From assembly GCA_017522015.1 (NCBI GenBank), contig JAFXAW010000021.1, forward strand, positions 1 through 36,336: 36,336 nt of DNA. The letters run 5' to 3'. Shown here piece by piece: positions 16,309 to 25,804 of the stretch (position 1 is the first letter of the stretch; each line of letters opens with the position of its first letter). The stretch comes from Oscillospiraceae bacterium (GTDB lineage: Bacteria > Bacillota > Clostridia > Oscillospirales > Oscillospiraceae). A program made the translations under genes and the position numbers. The notes below the pieces were generated by a model, which worked only from the letters and a program-made list of their open reading frames with translations, was not told the DNA's origin and ran no database searches.

Positions 16309-16409
16309 GCGGGAGGAAGAATGGAAACAGAGCGGGGCGGTGCTGCACAAAATGCACACAAATCGCTGCTTGCAAGGATAAGAATTCTCGGTTTTTTCGG
16401 CAATTTTTA

Positions 16410-16439
16410 TTGGAAAAATTGGTGGATTTAAGGTATAAT
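16410..16439 (+). promoter_or_regulatory. promoter of the Na/Pi-cotransporter gene
   Basis: TTGGAA, 18 bases, TATAAT. The leader to the ATG at 16581 is about 135 bases. The gap from 16247 to 16580 holds this promoter, the preceding terminator, and nothing else that I recognise. Confidence 0.6.
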
Positions 16440-16580
16440 ACAAACGCATGTGCCGTTATTCGAAAAAAGATGGCGGAGCATGTAGGCAGCTTTATAATCA
16501 ATGGGGTTATTAAGGTGCGCGGTTTCGGTTGCAAAGGTTTTGCAATCCACGCCGCACGGAGTGCCGAAAGGAGACAGTTT

Positions 16581-18266
16581 ATGTTGTCCGCACAAGAGAT
16601 CATGCAACTGATAGGAAGCCTTATATGGCTTCTTGCAGGTGTCGGTGTTTTTATTGTCGGCATGAATTTCATGAGCGAGGCCCTTGAAAAAAGTGCAGGC
16701 GAAGGAATGGAGCGCATGCTGGGCCGCATCAGCAACAACCGGTTTTCGGGTGTCAGCATCGGCGCAGGCGTAACGGCCATTATTCAAAGCTCTTCGGCCA
16801 CGAGCGTCATGGTAATCGGCCTGGTGAACGCGGGCGTTATGACGCTTATGCAAGCCACACCCATTATTATGGGCGCGAACATCGGCACGACCATAACCGG
16901 CGTTTTGGTTGCGCTTAAAAACGACTATTTTAATATGCTGATGTATCTTTGCGCCTTCGCCGGCATTATGATGGGCTTTTCCAAGAAGGAAAAGATCAAA
17001 GTCGCGGGCCTTTTGTGCAGCGGACTTGGCCTGATCTTTGTGGGCCTGAATGTCATGAGCAGCAAGCAGGCCTTCAAAAACCCCCTGGTTGAGTCCATGT
17101 TCCAGGATATTTTCCGCGTAATTGATTTTCCGCTGCTTCTTATCCTTGTCGGCGTAATTTTTACCGCGCTTATGCAGAGCTCATCCGCGGCAACCGGTGT
17201 TGTGATCACAATGGTTGGAACCGGTGTTTTGCCGCTTGACCTTGCGTTGTTCATTGTGCTCGGCGCGAACATCGGCACCTGTGTTACAGCGCTTCTCGCC
17301 TCGGTCGGCGCAAATTCAAACTCAAAACGTGTTGCGCTGATTCACTTTACCTTTAACGTCATCGGCACGGTTATTTTCACGGCGATTGTGTGGCTTTTCA
17401 AGGAGCCGATCATCAATCTTCTCGTATCCCTGTTCCCCGGAAATGATGAAATGTCGCTGCAGATGCGCGTTTCGGTGTTCCATGTCATTTTCAATGTAAC
17501 GACTACGGTTGTCCTCCTTCCGTTTGTTTCCCAGCTGGTGAAATATTCCTGCAAAGTAATTCGGGATAAGAAAACCGAAGAAGAGCCGGTGCATACACTG
17601 AAATATATTGATGACAGACTTCTGACCATTCCGCCGGTCGCGCTGATGCAGGCTAAAAAAGAGATGGACTACATGTTCAGCCTGGTTGAAGAAAACATTA
17701 TGCTTTCCTTCGTTGCGCTGGAAAGCGGCGATGTGGAAAAGGGCGAGATCGTTTATGAAAACGAAGCGATCATTGACTTCACAAACAGTGCCCTGACCAA
17801 GTTCCTCATCAAGCTTTCACCCACCGTGGAGCAGAGCGATGAAGTCATCGTCGGCTCGTATTTCCATGTGCTCAATGACCTTGAGCGCGTGGGTGACCAC
17901 GCAGAGAATTTTTATGAGATCGCGGCGGAAATGGCAGAGAAAAAGATTGCCTTTTCCCCGAAAGCGAAGGAGGACATCAGAAAAATGTGCAGCAAACTGA
18001 TGCGGATGCTGCATATTTCAAAGGAAGCCTTTGATAACACAAACAGAGACAAATTGCCGGAACTGGCTGTGCTCGAAGAAGAAGTTGATGCGATGAAAAA
18101 AGACCTTACCGCGAGTCATTTTATCCGGCTTGCCGACGGTGACTGCAGCATTGAGGTCAGCCCCTATTATTCTTCTGCTATAGCCGGTCTTGAGCGTGTG
18201 GCAGACCACCTCGTCAACGTAGGTTACAGTATTGTGAACCCGGTCGGTTCGCAGGATGAGGAGTAA
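16581..18266 (+). CDS. Na/Pi-cotransporter family protein with PhoU-like C-terminal domain
   Basis: 561 residues from an ATG behind AAAGGAG; the frame is open upstream across the promoter and that part is rejected. Two inverted repeats carry the family motif: QSSSATSVMVIGLVNAG with GANIGTTITG, and QSSSAATGVVITMVG with GANIGTCVTA. They belong to the NptA/PNaS fold that couples phosphate to sodium. About ten membrane helices lie before residue 340. The last 200 residues are a soluble helical PhoU-like domain with HVLNDLERVGDHAENFYE and YYSSAIAGLERVADHLVNVG. The role is probably sodium-driven phosphate uptake or efflux, or its sensing. It uses AT-richer third positions than the preceding ABC operon. 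Confidence 0.92.
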   Translation: MLSAQEIMQLIGSLIWLLAGVGVFIVGMNFMSEALEKSAGEGMERMLGRISNNRFSGVSIGAGVTAIIQSSSATSVMVIGLVNAGVMTLMQATPIIMGANIGTTITGVLVALKNDYFNMLMYLCAFAGIMMGFSKKEKIKVAGLLCSGLGLIFVGLNVMSSKQAFKNPLVESMFQDIFRVIDFPLLLILVGVIFTALMQSSSAATGVVITMVGTGVLPLDLALFIVLGANIGTCVTALLASVGANSNSKRVALIHFTFNVIGTVIFTAIVWLFKEPIINLLVSLFPGNDEMSLQMRVSVFHVIFNVTTTVVLLPFVSQLVKYSCKVIRDKKTEEEPVHTLKYIDDRLLTIPPVALMQAKKEMDYMFSLVEENIMLSFVALESGDVEKGEIVYENEAIIDFTNSALTKFLIKLSPTVEQSDEVIVGSYFHVLNDLERVGDHAENFYEIAAEMAEKKIAFSPKAKEDIRKMCSKLMRMLHISKEAFDNTNRDKLPELAVLEEEVDAMKKDLTASHFIRLADGDCSIEVSPYYSSAIAGLERVADHLVNVGYSIVNPVGSQDEE

Positions 18267-18281
18267 AGCTTCAAACGATGA

Positions 18282-18473
18282 TTGCTGTCCGGCGCCACGC
18301 TTGGCGGAAACTGCACGCCCATTGGCGCGTCGGCCAACATTGCGGGTATCGGCATCCTCCGCCGGGAGGGCTACACCGTGAAAAACGGCGATTTCTTTAA
18401 GATCGGCATTCCGTTCACGATGGCGGCCATTATCCCCGCGTATATCTACCTGTGGCTGCTGTACGGCATCTGA
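18282..18473 (+). pseudogene. C-terminal remnant of an ArsB/NhaD/CitM-type ion transporter
   Basis: 63 residues in a frame directly preceded by TGA, so no start exists. GATLGGNCTPIGASANIAGIG matches the last conserved motif of the ion-transporter superfamily (GATLGGNxTxIGASAN). It is followed by REGYTVKNGDFFKIGIPFTM and a final hydrophobic helix ending in WLLYGI. Family members are over 400 residues, so more than four fifths is gone. The remnant begins only 15 bases after the Na/Pi gene stop and has GC-rich codon use, unlike that neighbour. A deletion or insertion has joined the two. It probably has no function. Confidence 0.85.
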
Positions 18474-18501
18474 TCCAATAAAAAATCTATCCACAAAAAA
18501 G

Positions 18502-18527
18502 ATCCGCCCGAGTTTCCTCGGGCGGAT
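18502..18527 (-). terminator. intrinsic terminator (trailer unit A)
   Basis: ATCCGCCCGAG and CTCGGGCGGAT form an 11-bp stem with a 4-base loop; the minus strand continues into six T. It ends the minus-strand gene at 18604 and also blocks plus-strand readthrough from the transporter remnant. Confidence 0.85.
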
Positions 18528-18531
18528 TTCT

Positions 18532-18603
18532 CTATAGACCGAACGGTTTGGACTCTTTCACAGCCGGCTGCGCCGCGGGCGCAACAGAGGGGGAATTGCA
18601 AGT
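18532..18603 (-). repeat. degenerate gene trailer, copy A (coding-like C-terminal tail)
   Basis: Directly after the stop of the 18604 gene, the minus strand has a C/T-rich stretch and then a reading frame ending APAAQPAVKESKPFGL and TAG. It matches copy B at 33535, which ends AAQAAIKEPKRSDL and TAA, in frame and to the same end position. The codons differ mostly at third positions. It is followed by the terminator at 18502. It looks like the 3' end of a protein gene that lost its body. Confidence 0.6.
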
Positions 18604-19074
18604 TTATTCTTCCATATATTTGGGATAACTCTTTTTGAATCTGGAAATCAGGCTGTCATTCTCTGTAATCATAAACAGACACGTGCTGTCTACAGCATAA
18701 AGCTCAAAATCTGCGTACGGATGCTGAAGCTTTGGCGGATCGGTATGCGGGTTGTATTGCCCTTTTTCAAAGTGATCAACGTAAGGCAAGCCCTGCTTTA
18801 CTATGTCGTCCTTCTGATGATGAGAAGGGATTGCGGAAAACACCGCCCATATCCACTGGAAGTCATCCGCTTCGAGCATGTTCATCAATTCTTTTGTGCT
18901 TAAGAGAAGATAGGTGCTGTTATTCAGAAGCTCTTGATATTCTTTTTTCATGGGGTATGCTTCAAAATCGCTGATCAGCCACAAATAGTCCTGATCGGCC
19001 AAGCCCAGGTCGAGCAAGACTTGCTTTAGCTGCGTATAATATCTGAATTCATGGTTGCAGTACAGTCTTTTCAT
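18604..19074 (-). CDS. small cytosolic protein of unknown function, immunity-protein-like
   Basis: 156 residues from an ATG at 19074 behind GGGGTGAG. An ATG ten codons earlier lies inside the -10 box and is rejected. Rich in Tyr, Trp, Asp and Glu, with no signal or membrane helix. A central segment DYLWLISDFEAYP and ADDFQWIWAVFSAIPSHH look like conserved blocks. The composition recalls immunity proteins of polymorphic toxin systems and, loosely, DUF2691-like proteins, but I cannot assign a family. It has its own promoter and is followed by the trailer repeat and a terminator, forming a self-contained unit downstream of the adhesin gene. Confidence 0.7.
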   Translation of the reverse strand: MKRLYCNHEFRYYTQLKQVLLDLGLADQDYLWLISDFEAYPMKKEYQELLNNSTYLLLSTKELMNMLEADDFQWIWAVFSAIPSHHQKDDIVKQGLPYVDHFEKGQYNPHTDPPKLQHPYADFELYAVDSTCLFMITENDSLISRFKKSYPKYMEE

Positions 19075-19094
19075 TTTTCTCACCCCTTTATCGG

Positions 19095-19123
19095 ATTCTA
19101 ACATCTTTCAGCTTCATGTGCAA
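19095..19123 (-). promoter_or_regulatory. promoter of the 18604 gene
   Basis: Minus strand TTGCAC, 17 bases, TAGAAT, about 20 bases before the start at 19074. The TTCTTGCA...TGTTGCACA string just upstream resembles the promoter block at 30851-30896. Confidence 0.7.
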
Positions 19124-19133
19124 CAGATGCAAG

Positions 19134-19163
19134 AACTCCCCTCGGCGCAATCCGAGGGGAGTT
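19134..19163 (-). terminator. terminator hairpin of the adhesin gene
   Basis: AACTCCCCTCGG and CCGAGGGGAGTT form a 12-bp stem with a 6-base loop. The preceding bases (GGCTAAAATTTAACCCAA on the minus strand) are nearly the same as those before the terminator at 34061, so the two terminators are relatives. Confidence 0.75.
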
Positions 19164-19217
19164 CTTCTTGGGTTAAATTTTAGCCTTTGTTTGCGATCCG
19201 GGGATCACATCTGAGCC

Positions 19218-22200
19218 TTAGTTTTTTTCTTTCTTGCGGCGGGGAAGGAGCATCAGGGCCGTGATGGCGAAGCCAACAACACCGATCGCAGCAAGGAAGC
19301 CCATTCCGGACAGATTGCTGAAATCGCCGGTTTTAGGATTGTCTTCATGGGTGTTGACCACCGTGAAGTTCCAGCCGTCCTGCCGGACGGTCTTGTTATA
19401 GCCGCTGGGTACGGAGGGCTCATCCACCGTCCACTCGAACTCGTCTGTGAGATCCTCCCAGGTGTAGCGCCAGCCGTTCGCTGCGCTGAGCGTTACGGTG
19501 TCGAATTCCTCGCCGTCCCGATACAGGGTCACATTTACAGAATCGGGATGGGATACGCCCGCACCATACCATACCTTGCTGACACCGATGTCGATGTAGG
19601 TAAACTCTTTGGTGTTGGTGATGGTGAAGTCATAGCCCTCGCCGGTCACATTCTTGGTGTAGCCCTCCGGAACGGTCTTTTCGTCCACGTTCCAGGTGTA
19701 TTCGTCGGTGAGGCTGGTCCAGATGTGATTCCACTGGTTTTCCGCATTCAGAACCACGGTGTCGTATTCTTCGCCGTTCCGGTACAGGACGGCCTCCACG
19801 GCCTCGGGATGGATCACGCCCTCAGAGGCGACCCAAACCTTGGTGACTTTGACTTCCACGGGGTTGATGGTGCGGGTGTTGACGATGGTAAACTTCAGGC
19901 CGTCTTCGGTGATGATCTCCTTGGTGTAGCCGGCGGGAACATCCACTTCGTTGACGCTCCACACAGACACGTCCGTGAGCTCGGCCCAGGTGTGGGTCCA
20001 GTTGTTGTCGCCGCTCAGGATGACGGTGTCATGCGCTTCGCCATCCCTGTACAGGACCACCGCAACGGATTCGGGCAGATTCTTGCCGCCGTTGTGGCGC
20101 CATGCCTTGGTGACGGTGATCTCCGCGGGGTTGGGGGTCCGGGTGTTGGTGACGGTCCAGTCGTTGCCCTCGTTGGTGACGGACTTCACATATTCGGCGG
20201 GGATTTCCGCCTCGTCCACACTCCAGCTGTATTCGTCGGTGAGGTTGGTCCAGGAATAACGCCAGTTGTTGTTTTTGCTGAGGGTGACGGTATCAAAGGC
20301 TGCGTTATCCCGATACAGGGTCACTTTCACGGAATCGGGTCTTGCGTGATAGCCGCCGTCATCCCAAACCTTTTCCACGTTGACTGTCAGAGCTTTGATT
20401 GCGGTGTTTTCGATGCGGTAGGTGTAATCGATCTGATTTTCCGTGATGCCGGTGAGTCCGGCGACGCGGATGTGCATCTGCAGCTCGGTGACGGCATCGG
20501 CGGTGCCGGCGTTCTTGACCACGGCCTTCTCCTCTGCGGTAACGATGCGCACCAGGGGGCTGATGTGGTAGCCTGCGGGCGTGGTGGTCTCTGCCAGATA
20601 GTAGATGCCGGCCTTTTCGATGGGCAGCGTCAGCGCGCCGTTTTCATCGCTGAACACTTCCTCGCCAAGTTTGGAGGTCAGCTCCGCATCTGTATAGAGG
20701 GTGAAGCCCGCGCCGGGGATGACCTTGGTGTTGTCGTCCGCGTCGACTTTCAGAAGATTCAGTCCGTTGTTATGGGTGGTGTATTTGTAGGTATTTCTGA
20801 CGATGATCCGATTCTCATACTCCCAGATTAAGCCGTTTGCTTCATCTGTGATGGCACTGGTGTAGGCGGCACCGGCGGTGTTTTCGGTGAGGGTGTAGGT
20901 GGTGCCCCAGGGGATATTTTCGATGGAGATGTTTTCGCCGGCCTTCAGGGTGAAGGTCTTGTCGAAAGCGTCATCGCTGCAGTCCAGCGTGAAGCTATAC
21001 TCCGCATCGGCGTACAAGCCCTTGGGATCGGTGACTTCCTTCGCAATATACAGGCTGCCTCTGCTGCGGACGTTGGCCACGGTGAGTACGCCGTTTTCGA
21101 AGCTGCCCGCGCTGACGTTGCCGACAACCCAATCCCAGAAACCTTCAAAAATATTTTTGTTTTCATTGAGGGTCCAGCGGATCTCCCCATCGTCTTCTGT
21201 GACGGTCACGGTCCAGGTTGCGGAGGTGGCTTCATAGCCTTCCGGCGCCTTGGTTTCGGAGAGGATATAGGTGCAGTCGATGGGCTGGTCATTCTGCTCG
21301 TAGCCGTACAGGAGGTCGAACAGTACGGTGCCGTCAGCGCCGGTGGTGAAGGAAACGGAAGATGCCACGGTTTCGCCGTCAGCGGCCAGCCGGTCCAGGG
21401 TGAAGATTGCGCCGGCCAGAGGCTCGCCCTGTTCGCCAACCTTTTTCACGGTCAGGGCGGTGGGCACTTCAAAGATTTCTTCATTGCGGGTGTACCGGTT
21501 GGTGACTGTGGTGATTCCGGAGATTTCGGTGCCGGGGGCTGTCATGCCGGGATTGGCTTCCGCCAGGGTGACGGTGGTGCTGCTGTAGCTGACATCCCAG
21601 GTGTAGCCGGGAACATTTGCATCCGGCTCGGAAATGGTGTATTCACCCAGAGCCAGGTTTTCCAGCGTCACGCTCCAGCCGTTGGCGTTGTGCAGCTCCA
21701 CTGTTTTGCTGTATCCGTTGGGGCCGCCGATCACGACGGAAACAGAGTCCAGACCGCTGGGAACAAGGCCGTCCGTGAATGCCTTGGTAAGGGTCAGCTC
21801 GCCCAGCACGGGATAGTTGACAACGGTCAGCAAGTCGGTGGCAATATCGAAGCCGGTGCTTCTGCCGGCAACCAACGTGATTTCCGGCTCATAGGTGGTT
21901 TTGCCGTTGGCTGTGACCGCAGCAATTACGACCTTGTACAGCTGATTGCTCAAATAGTATCCTGCGGGCGCCTTGGTTTCCCGGAGGTAGTAGGTCGCAG
22001 AGGTTTGACCGTCCGGCACGGTGAAGCCATCAAAATGCGCGTAACCGTCAGCGCCGGTGGTCTTGGTCGTGACTACGTTTGCGCCTGCTTCGTCAGAGGA
22101 GAGGGTGAAGACTGCGCCGGCAAGCGCGGTGCCGTTTTCGCTCAGCTTCTTGATGTAGAAGTCGGCGGCTGTCCATTCCTCATAGGTGTTGGTCAGGGAC

Positions 22201-24911
22201 AGGTCAATGGGGGTGTCATCCACAACCCGGAAGATGCCGGAGGTGATTTGGTTATATACGGTGGTTTCCAGATCGCCGTAGGTCACGCCGATCCAGGTGT
22301 AGCCATGGACAGAGGCGAAGCTCTCGTGGATGAGATACTCGCCAAGGGGCAGGTTTTCCAGAGAAGCGGCCCAGCTGTTTTCGCTGTTGAGCTCCAAATG
22401 CCAGGTGGAGCCGATGGCGGTGATGCTGTTCTGGCTGTCACGGGTGATGGGGCCGTGCACAATGACCACTGCGTCCAGGCTGGGCTTGTGGGCGTCCGCC
22501 ATGCCGGTGATGGTCTTGCTCAGATTCAGGCGGCCCAAAACAGGTTCGTTGTAGATGTGCAGGCTGTTGCTGCCTTCTGTATAGGTTGCGGAAGATCCGT
22601 CAGGCAGCGTTACCGACAGCGTGTAAGAGGTGATCTGCACATACTGATCGTTTCTCAGCTCCTCTGTGCTCCGGGAAGTCAGGCGGATGGCATACACATA
22701 AGGATCTGCATGGTATCCGGCCAAGGGCGCGGTTTCTTTCAGATAATAGGTGCCGGATGCTGCGTTTTCAATGTCAGCAAAATTGAGGTGGGCCAGGCCG
22801 CCGTCATCCGTGGTGATGACGGCCACCGCGTTGGAGCAGGCTTCGTCGCTATACAGGGTGAAGCCAACGCCGTCCTGCGCAAGCTGGGTGTCCGCGGCGG
22901 TTTTCAGCACGGTCAGCACCGGGTATTCGGAAACAGGCGTGCCGACATTCTTCGTGTAGCTGTTGGTATAGGTGACGGTGCCCAGATGGATGTTTTCGCC
23001 CTGATAAACCGGATTCATGCGCACGGTGACGGAATCGCCGTTGATGGCATAGTCCTCAATGCGATCCCCATTGACGGCGATCGTGGTGGTTCTTGTGTAG
23101 CCGGGGACATCCGCATGGTATTCCGTGAACACAAAGGGCGTGTCATACTGGTAAACAGGGATTTTGTATTCGCCGGTGGCGCGGAGCATGGAATAGGTCA
23201 CATCAATGAGGCTGTCGCCGTCGCCATCCCGGTCAATGCCGGTGTCCACCAGGAACCAAAGGCCTTCGGCCTCCGCGGGCGTCATCTCCACCCCGTCCAC
23301 GATGAAGACCTTTTCAATGGCAATATGAGCGGCGGAGGGCTCCAGCTCGGTGACGGTCCAGTTGCCGTAGATATAGGTGCCGGCGGTGATTTCGATGGTG
23401 GGATTGTTGGCGGCGTTGGTGTCCCCGTCATCCAGCGCGTAGTAGCCTGCGCCGGGATTGGGGTTATAGGTGCCGGAGTGGCTGTAGGTGTCCCAGCCGT
23501 GGAAGGTGTACAGAAGTCCGTTATCGTAGTCGTAGAAAGAGGTGCCGGTCACATACTCGGTATCATAGACATACTGGGAACCGATCTTTACATTCGTTAC
23601 GGGAGCGGGCGCGTCCGGCGCGCCGGCCGGCAGGTTGGTATAAGTGCCGTTTGTGTTGTAGACCTTCCATTCGTAAGTAACGGTGACGGGCTTGCGCTCG
23701 TTCTCAATCGCAACGCGGCGCATAACGGTATAGGGTCCGGAGGGCGCGGTGCTGTACTGAACGGTACCGTTGGGCGCGATGCAGATATAGAGGGCATCGG
23801 CTTCGCTGGTTTGGGTTCGGCCTCTTTCGTCGGTCAGCGCGATGCTGGCCATCTGCCAGTCCTGGTTGCTGATCTCCGTCATCTTATAGTAGCCAAAGGT
23901 GATCTCGGAGCCGCCGATGATCTGGGCTTCCGTTCTGCCGGCGGGGATGGTGGCCGTCAGCGTCAGGGGCGCGAAGCCGGGATCCACCGCGGTGGCAGAG
24001 GTGGGGGGCGTGGTCAGGCTGGCCTGCAGCATCTTCTCCAGCTTGAAATGGAAGGAGGTGGCAGCGGTCTGGGACACGGCGGCTTGGGGGATGGTCTTGA
24101 AGACTTCCATTTCGCCGGGCTCAACCTTCTTGACCAGCAGGCCGTCCACATGGATGTGCTCATCCCTGTAGTTGTACTGGTTGCAGTTCATGCCCCGGTC
24201 GTTGAGCTTGTTGTCGCGGCACATGATGGAGACCCACTTGATCTCATACTCGGTGTCCCGGTAGGTGGTGCCGTTGATGGTCACGCTGCCGAAATCCTTG
24301 AATGAGGCGGCGTTGTGACCGTTGGGGTAGGACGCGATGTACTGGGTTACGATGGATTCCTCGGAGATGTTCCGGATGCCGTTCTGGGTGTACATGGTAC
24401 TCCAGCTGGCGTTCTGCTTGATGTTGGGGATGGTCCAGGCGCCGTCCCAGTTGTTTGCACTGCCGGAGGGACCGTAGTAATTGATATAGGATCCGTTGGG
24501 GTTGGTGATGTTGCCGGGAGATGCCAGGAAGAAGTGGATGGGCAGCTCACCCGCATACAGGGCGGCGCCATAGCATTCGCCCTCGTGGCCGTCGGGACCT
24601 TCGCAGCCCTCGGTGGCGGTGCAGGGGATCCAGACGAGGCACTCGCCATCGTTTTCCAGATGCTCTTCCTCTCCCTCCAGGATGCAGCCTTCCTCACAGA
24701 CTCTTTCCGCAGGGGGCGCCGCCGTCAGGAGGTCGGGTTCCCCGGCGGGAGCCGGCTCCGCAGGAACGGGCACGTCCGAGGGAGTGGGGTCTCCGGTTAC
24801 AACCGGGATGTCGGTATTTTCGTTTCCGGTTTCCGTTGCAAAAACCTGCGCGGGAAGCGTCGAGAGCACCATGACAAGCACAATCAGGATGCTTAAAAGT
24901 TTTTTCTTCAT
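19218..24911 (-). CDS. giant SpaA/Cna-B repeat adhesin or pilin with NPKTG sorting signal
   Basis: 1897 residues. A signal peptide ends near residue 26 (VMVLSTLPAQVFA). A Pro/Glu-rich linker leads to a six-Cys segment (Cys72, 76, 91, 97, 103, 113; GHEGECYG) and then an N-terminal adhesin-like region. Next come many SpaA/Cna-B beta-sandwich domains with the marks of isopeptide-bonded folds: ETAPLAGYH, ETKAPAGYY, ETKAPEGYE, ETTTPAGYH. Four tandem Cna-B repeats of about 88 residues precede the sorting signal NPKTG at about 1858-1862, a hydrophobic helix and a basic tail RRKKEKN. It is anchored to the wall by the sortase encoded 29 bases upstream. The ATG follows AAAGGAGG. It probably mediates adhesion to host or mucus glycoproteins; the ligand is unknown. 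Confidence 0.92.
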   Translation of the reverse strand: MKKKLLSILIVLVMVLSTLPAQVFATETGNENTDIPVVTGDPTPSDVPVPAEPAPAGEPDLLTAAPPAERVCEEGCILEGEEEHLENDGECLVWIPCTATEGCEGPDGHEGECYGAALYAGELPIHFFLASPGNITNPNGSYINYYGPSGSANNWDGAWTIPNIKQNASWSTMYTQNGIRNISEESIVTQYIASYPNGHNAASFKDFGSVTINGTTYRDTEYEIKWVSIMCRDNKLNDRGMNCNQYNYRDEHIHVDGLLVKKVEPGEMEVFKTIPQAAVSQTAATSFHFKLEKMLQASLTTPPTSATAVDPGFAPLTLTATIPAGRTEAQIIGGSEITFGYYKMTEISNQDWQMASIALTDERGRTQTSEADALYICIAPNGTVQYSTAPSGPYTVMRRVAIENERKPVTVTYEWKVYNTNGTYTNLPAGAPDAPAPVTNVKIGSQYVYDTEYVTGTSFYDYDNGLLYTFHGWDTYSHSGTYNPNPGAGYYALDDGDTNAANNPTIEITAGTYIYGNWTVTELEPSAAHIAIEKVFIVDGVEMTPAEAEGLWFLVDTGIDRDGDGDSLIDVTYSMLRATGEYKIPVYQYDTPFVFTEYHADVPGYTRTTTIAVNGDRIEDYAINGDSVTVRMNPVYQGENIHLGTVTYTNSYTKNVGTPVSEYPVLTVLKTAADTQLAQDGVGFTLYSDEACSNAVAVITTDDGGLAHLNFADIENAASGTYYLKETAPLAGYHADPYVYAIRLTSRSTEELRNDQYVQITSYTLSVTLPDGSSATYTEGSNSLHIYNEPVLGRLNLSKTITGMADAHKPSLDAVVIVHGPITRDSQNSITAIGSTWHLELNSENSWAASLENLPLGEYLIHESFASVHGYTWIGVTYGDLETTVYNQITSGIFRVVDDTPIDLSLTNTYEEWTAADFYIKKLSENGTALAGAVFTLSSDEAGANVVTTKTTGADGYAHFDGFTVPDGQTSATYYLRETKAPAGYYLSNQLYKVVIAAVTANGKTTYEPEITLVAGRSTGFDIATDLLTVVNYPVLGELTLTKAFTDGLVPSGLDSVSVVIGGPNGYSKTVELHNANGWSVTLENLALGEYTISEPDANVPGYTWDVSYSSTTVTLAEANPGMTAPGTEISGITTVTNRYTRNEEIFEVPTALTVKKVGEQGEPLAGAIFTLDRLAADGETVASSVSFTTGADGTVLFDLLYGYEQNDQPIDCTYILSETKAPEGYEATSATWTVTVTEDDGEIRWTLNENKNIFEGFWDWVVGNVSAGSFENGVLTVANVRSRGSLYIAKEVTDPKGLYADAEYSFTLDCSDDAFDKTFTLKAGENISIENIPWGTTYTLTENTAGAAYTSAITDEANGLIWEYENRIIVRNTYKYTTHNNGLNLLKVDADDNTKVIPGAGFTLYTDAELTSKLGEEVFSDENGALTLPIEKAGIYYLAETTTPAGYHISPLVRIVTAEEKAVVKNAGTADAVTELQMHIRVAGLTGITENQIDYTYRIENTAIKALTVNVEKVWDDGGYHARPDSVKVTLYRDNAAFDTVTLSKNNNWRYSWTNLTDEYSWSVDEAEIPAEYVKSVTNEGNDWTVTNTRTPNPAEITVTKAWRHNGGKNLPESVAVVLYRDGEAHDTVILSGDNNWTHTWAELTDVSVWSVNEVDVPAGYTKEIITEDGLKFTIVNTRTINPVEVKVTKVWVASEGVIHPEAVEAVLYRNGEEYDTVVLNAENQWNHIWTSLTDEYTWNVDEKTVPEGYTKNVTGEGYDFTITNTKEFTYIDIGVSKVWYGAGVSHPDSVNVTLYRDGEEFDTVTLSAANGWRYTWEDLTDEFEWTVDEPSVPSGYNKTVRQDGWNFTVVNTHEDNPKTGDFSNLSGMGFLAAIGVVGFAITALMLLPRRKKEKN
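19335..20398 (-). repeat. four tandem Cna-B repeats in the adhesin stalk
   Basis: Four copies of about 264 bases each encode V-x-K-V/A-W at the start, then LYRDG/LYRNG, then a W in NNW or NQW, then SLTDEYTW-type and VPxGYTK-type motifs, and end in VTNTR, IVNTR, ITNTK or VVNTH. The Lys of the first strand and Asn of the last could form intramolecular isopeptide bonds, as in known Cna-B domains. Confidence 0.85.
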
Positions 24912-24940
24912 AATCTGTTTCCTCCTTTAGGGGCGGCGTT

Positions 24941-25750
24941 CTATTTCAGGATGCCCACCAATACATACCGGGCATCATTATATTCATAGGTGCAGGTGGA
25001 GAGCGTGACCACCCGATCCTGCGGGGTGGGCTCGGCGGCGCCGGTGAAGGTGGATTTGGAAACCGCGTCCTGCAGCCAGAGGAAGAACTCCTCGTCGGAT
25101 GCAAATTCCATTTTCCAGGCGTCGTCATTCATGTCGGTCACATATCCGGCCACAAATTCTATTTTGTAATTTCCGTCGGGCGTCATAAGCAGGCCGGTGG
25201 GATGCTGATCGTAAAAGGCCTGGTCCTTGTATTTGGTGATCTGGTTGAACATGATGCCGTTTTGCATATGGTGGCCGTACAGGATGGTGTTTCGGTCGGA
25301 CAGATCCCGCTCGTTCCGGTAATCCATGAAGATGCTGCCTGCGCTGTTGCTGTTTCCGTCAAAGAGACGGTACAGGTAATAGCTGTTGTCCGGGCCCTGA
25401 ACCACCGGATAGTTGATGTTCGTGCCTTCAATACAAATCCAGCCGGTCACATCGGGATTGATTTCCTGCAGAGCATCGAAATCCACAAGGGGCCAGACTG
25501 TGCCGTCCGCTTCTTCTGCGGAGACAGCCGTCCCGGGCTGTGAAGCTTCCGGACGGAGGGGGGAAGACTCTGCCTTTTCCGACTCCGCGGAAGCAGAAGG
25601 CGTCTGCGGGACAACATACTGCATCAGAACTTCGTAGGCATCTTCCCCGGCTTTGTTTTCCCGCCACTGCCGACAGAGCCCGAGGCCAAAGTAGACCGCT
25701 ATGCCGGCAAAGAGAACACACAGGATAACCAGTGGTATTTTATGCTTCAT
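24941..25750 (-). CDS. class B sortase
   Basis: 269 residues. An N-terminal membrane helix (residues 5-24) and a Ser/Glu/Pro-rich linker (about 48-85) precede the sortase domain. Catalytic His160 (ILYGHHM), Cys253 in TLSTCTYEY and Arg261 (DARYVLVG) are all present. The TLSTC motif and the helix-containing insert EEFFLWLQDAV before it are typical of class B. It cuts the NPKTG signal of the adhesin encoded immediately downstream and joins it to the wall or to another subunit. The ATG follows CAGGAGG. It ends in TAG, which shows that amber is an ordinary stop here. Confidence 0.93.
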   Translation of the reverse strand: MKHKIPLVILCVLFAGIAVYFGLGLCRQWRENKAGEDAYEVLMQYVVPQTPSASAESEKAESSPLRPEASQPGTAVSAEEADGTVWPLVDFDALQEINPDVTGWICIEGTNINYPVVQGPDNSYYLYRLFDGNSNSAGSIFMDYRNERDLSDRNTILYGHHMQNGIMFNQITKYKDQAFYDQHPTGLLMTPDGNYKIEFVAGYVTDMNDDAWKMEFASDEEFFLWLQDAVSKSTFTGAAEPTPQDRVVTLSTCTYEYNDARYVLVGILK

Positions 25751-25804
25751 CCGACACCTCCTGTCCTGCTCGTTTTCCGGTTCCCCGGAATCCTGCGCAT
25801 TTTT

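Noticed and set aside
21690-24305. A long plus-strand open frame of 871 codons opposite the adhesin
   Set aside because: It is the antisense of a gene with clear signal peptide, SpaA motifs and sorting signal; its translation is a Gly/Val/Ala-rich composition artefact with no domain. The same applies to 19347-20831, 279-1763 and 4465-6045.
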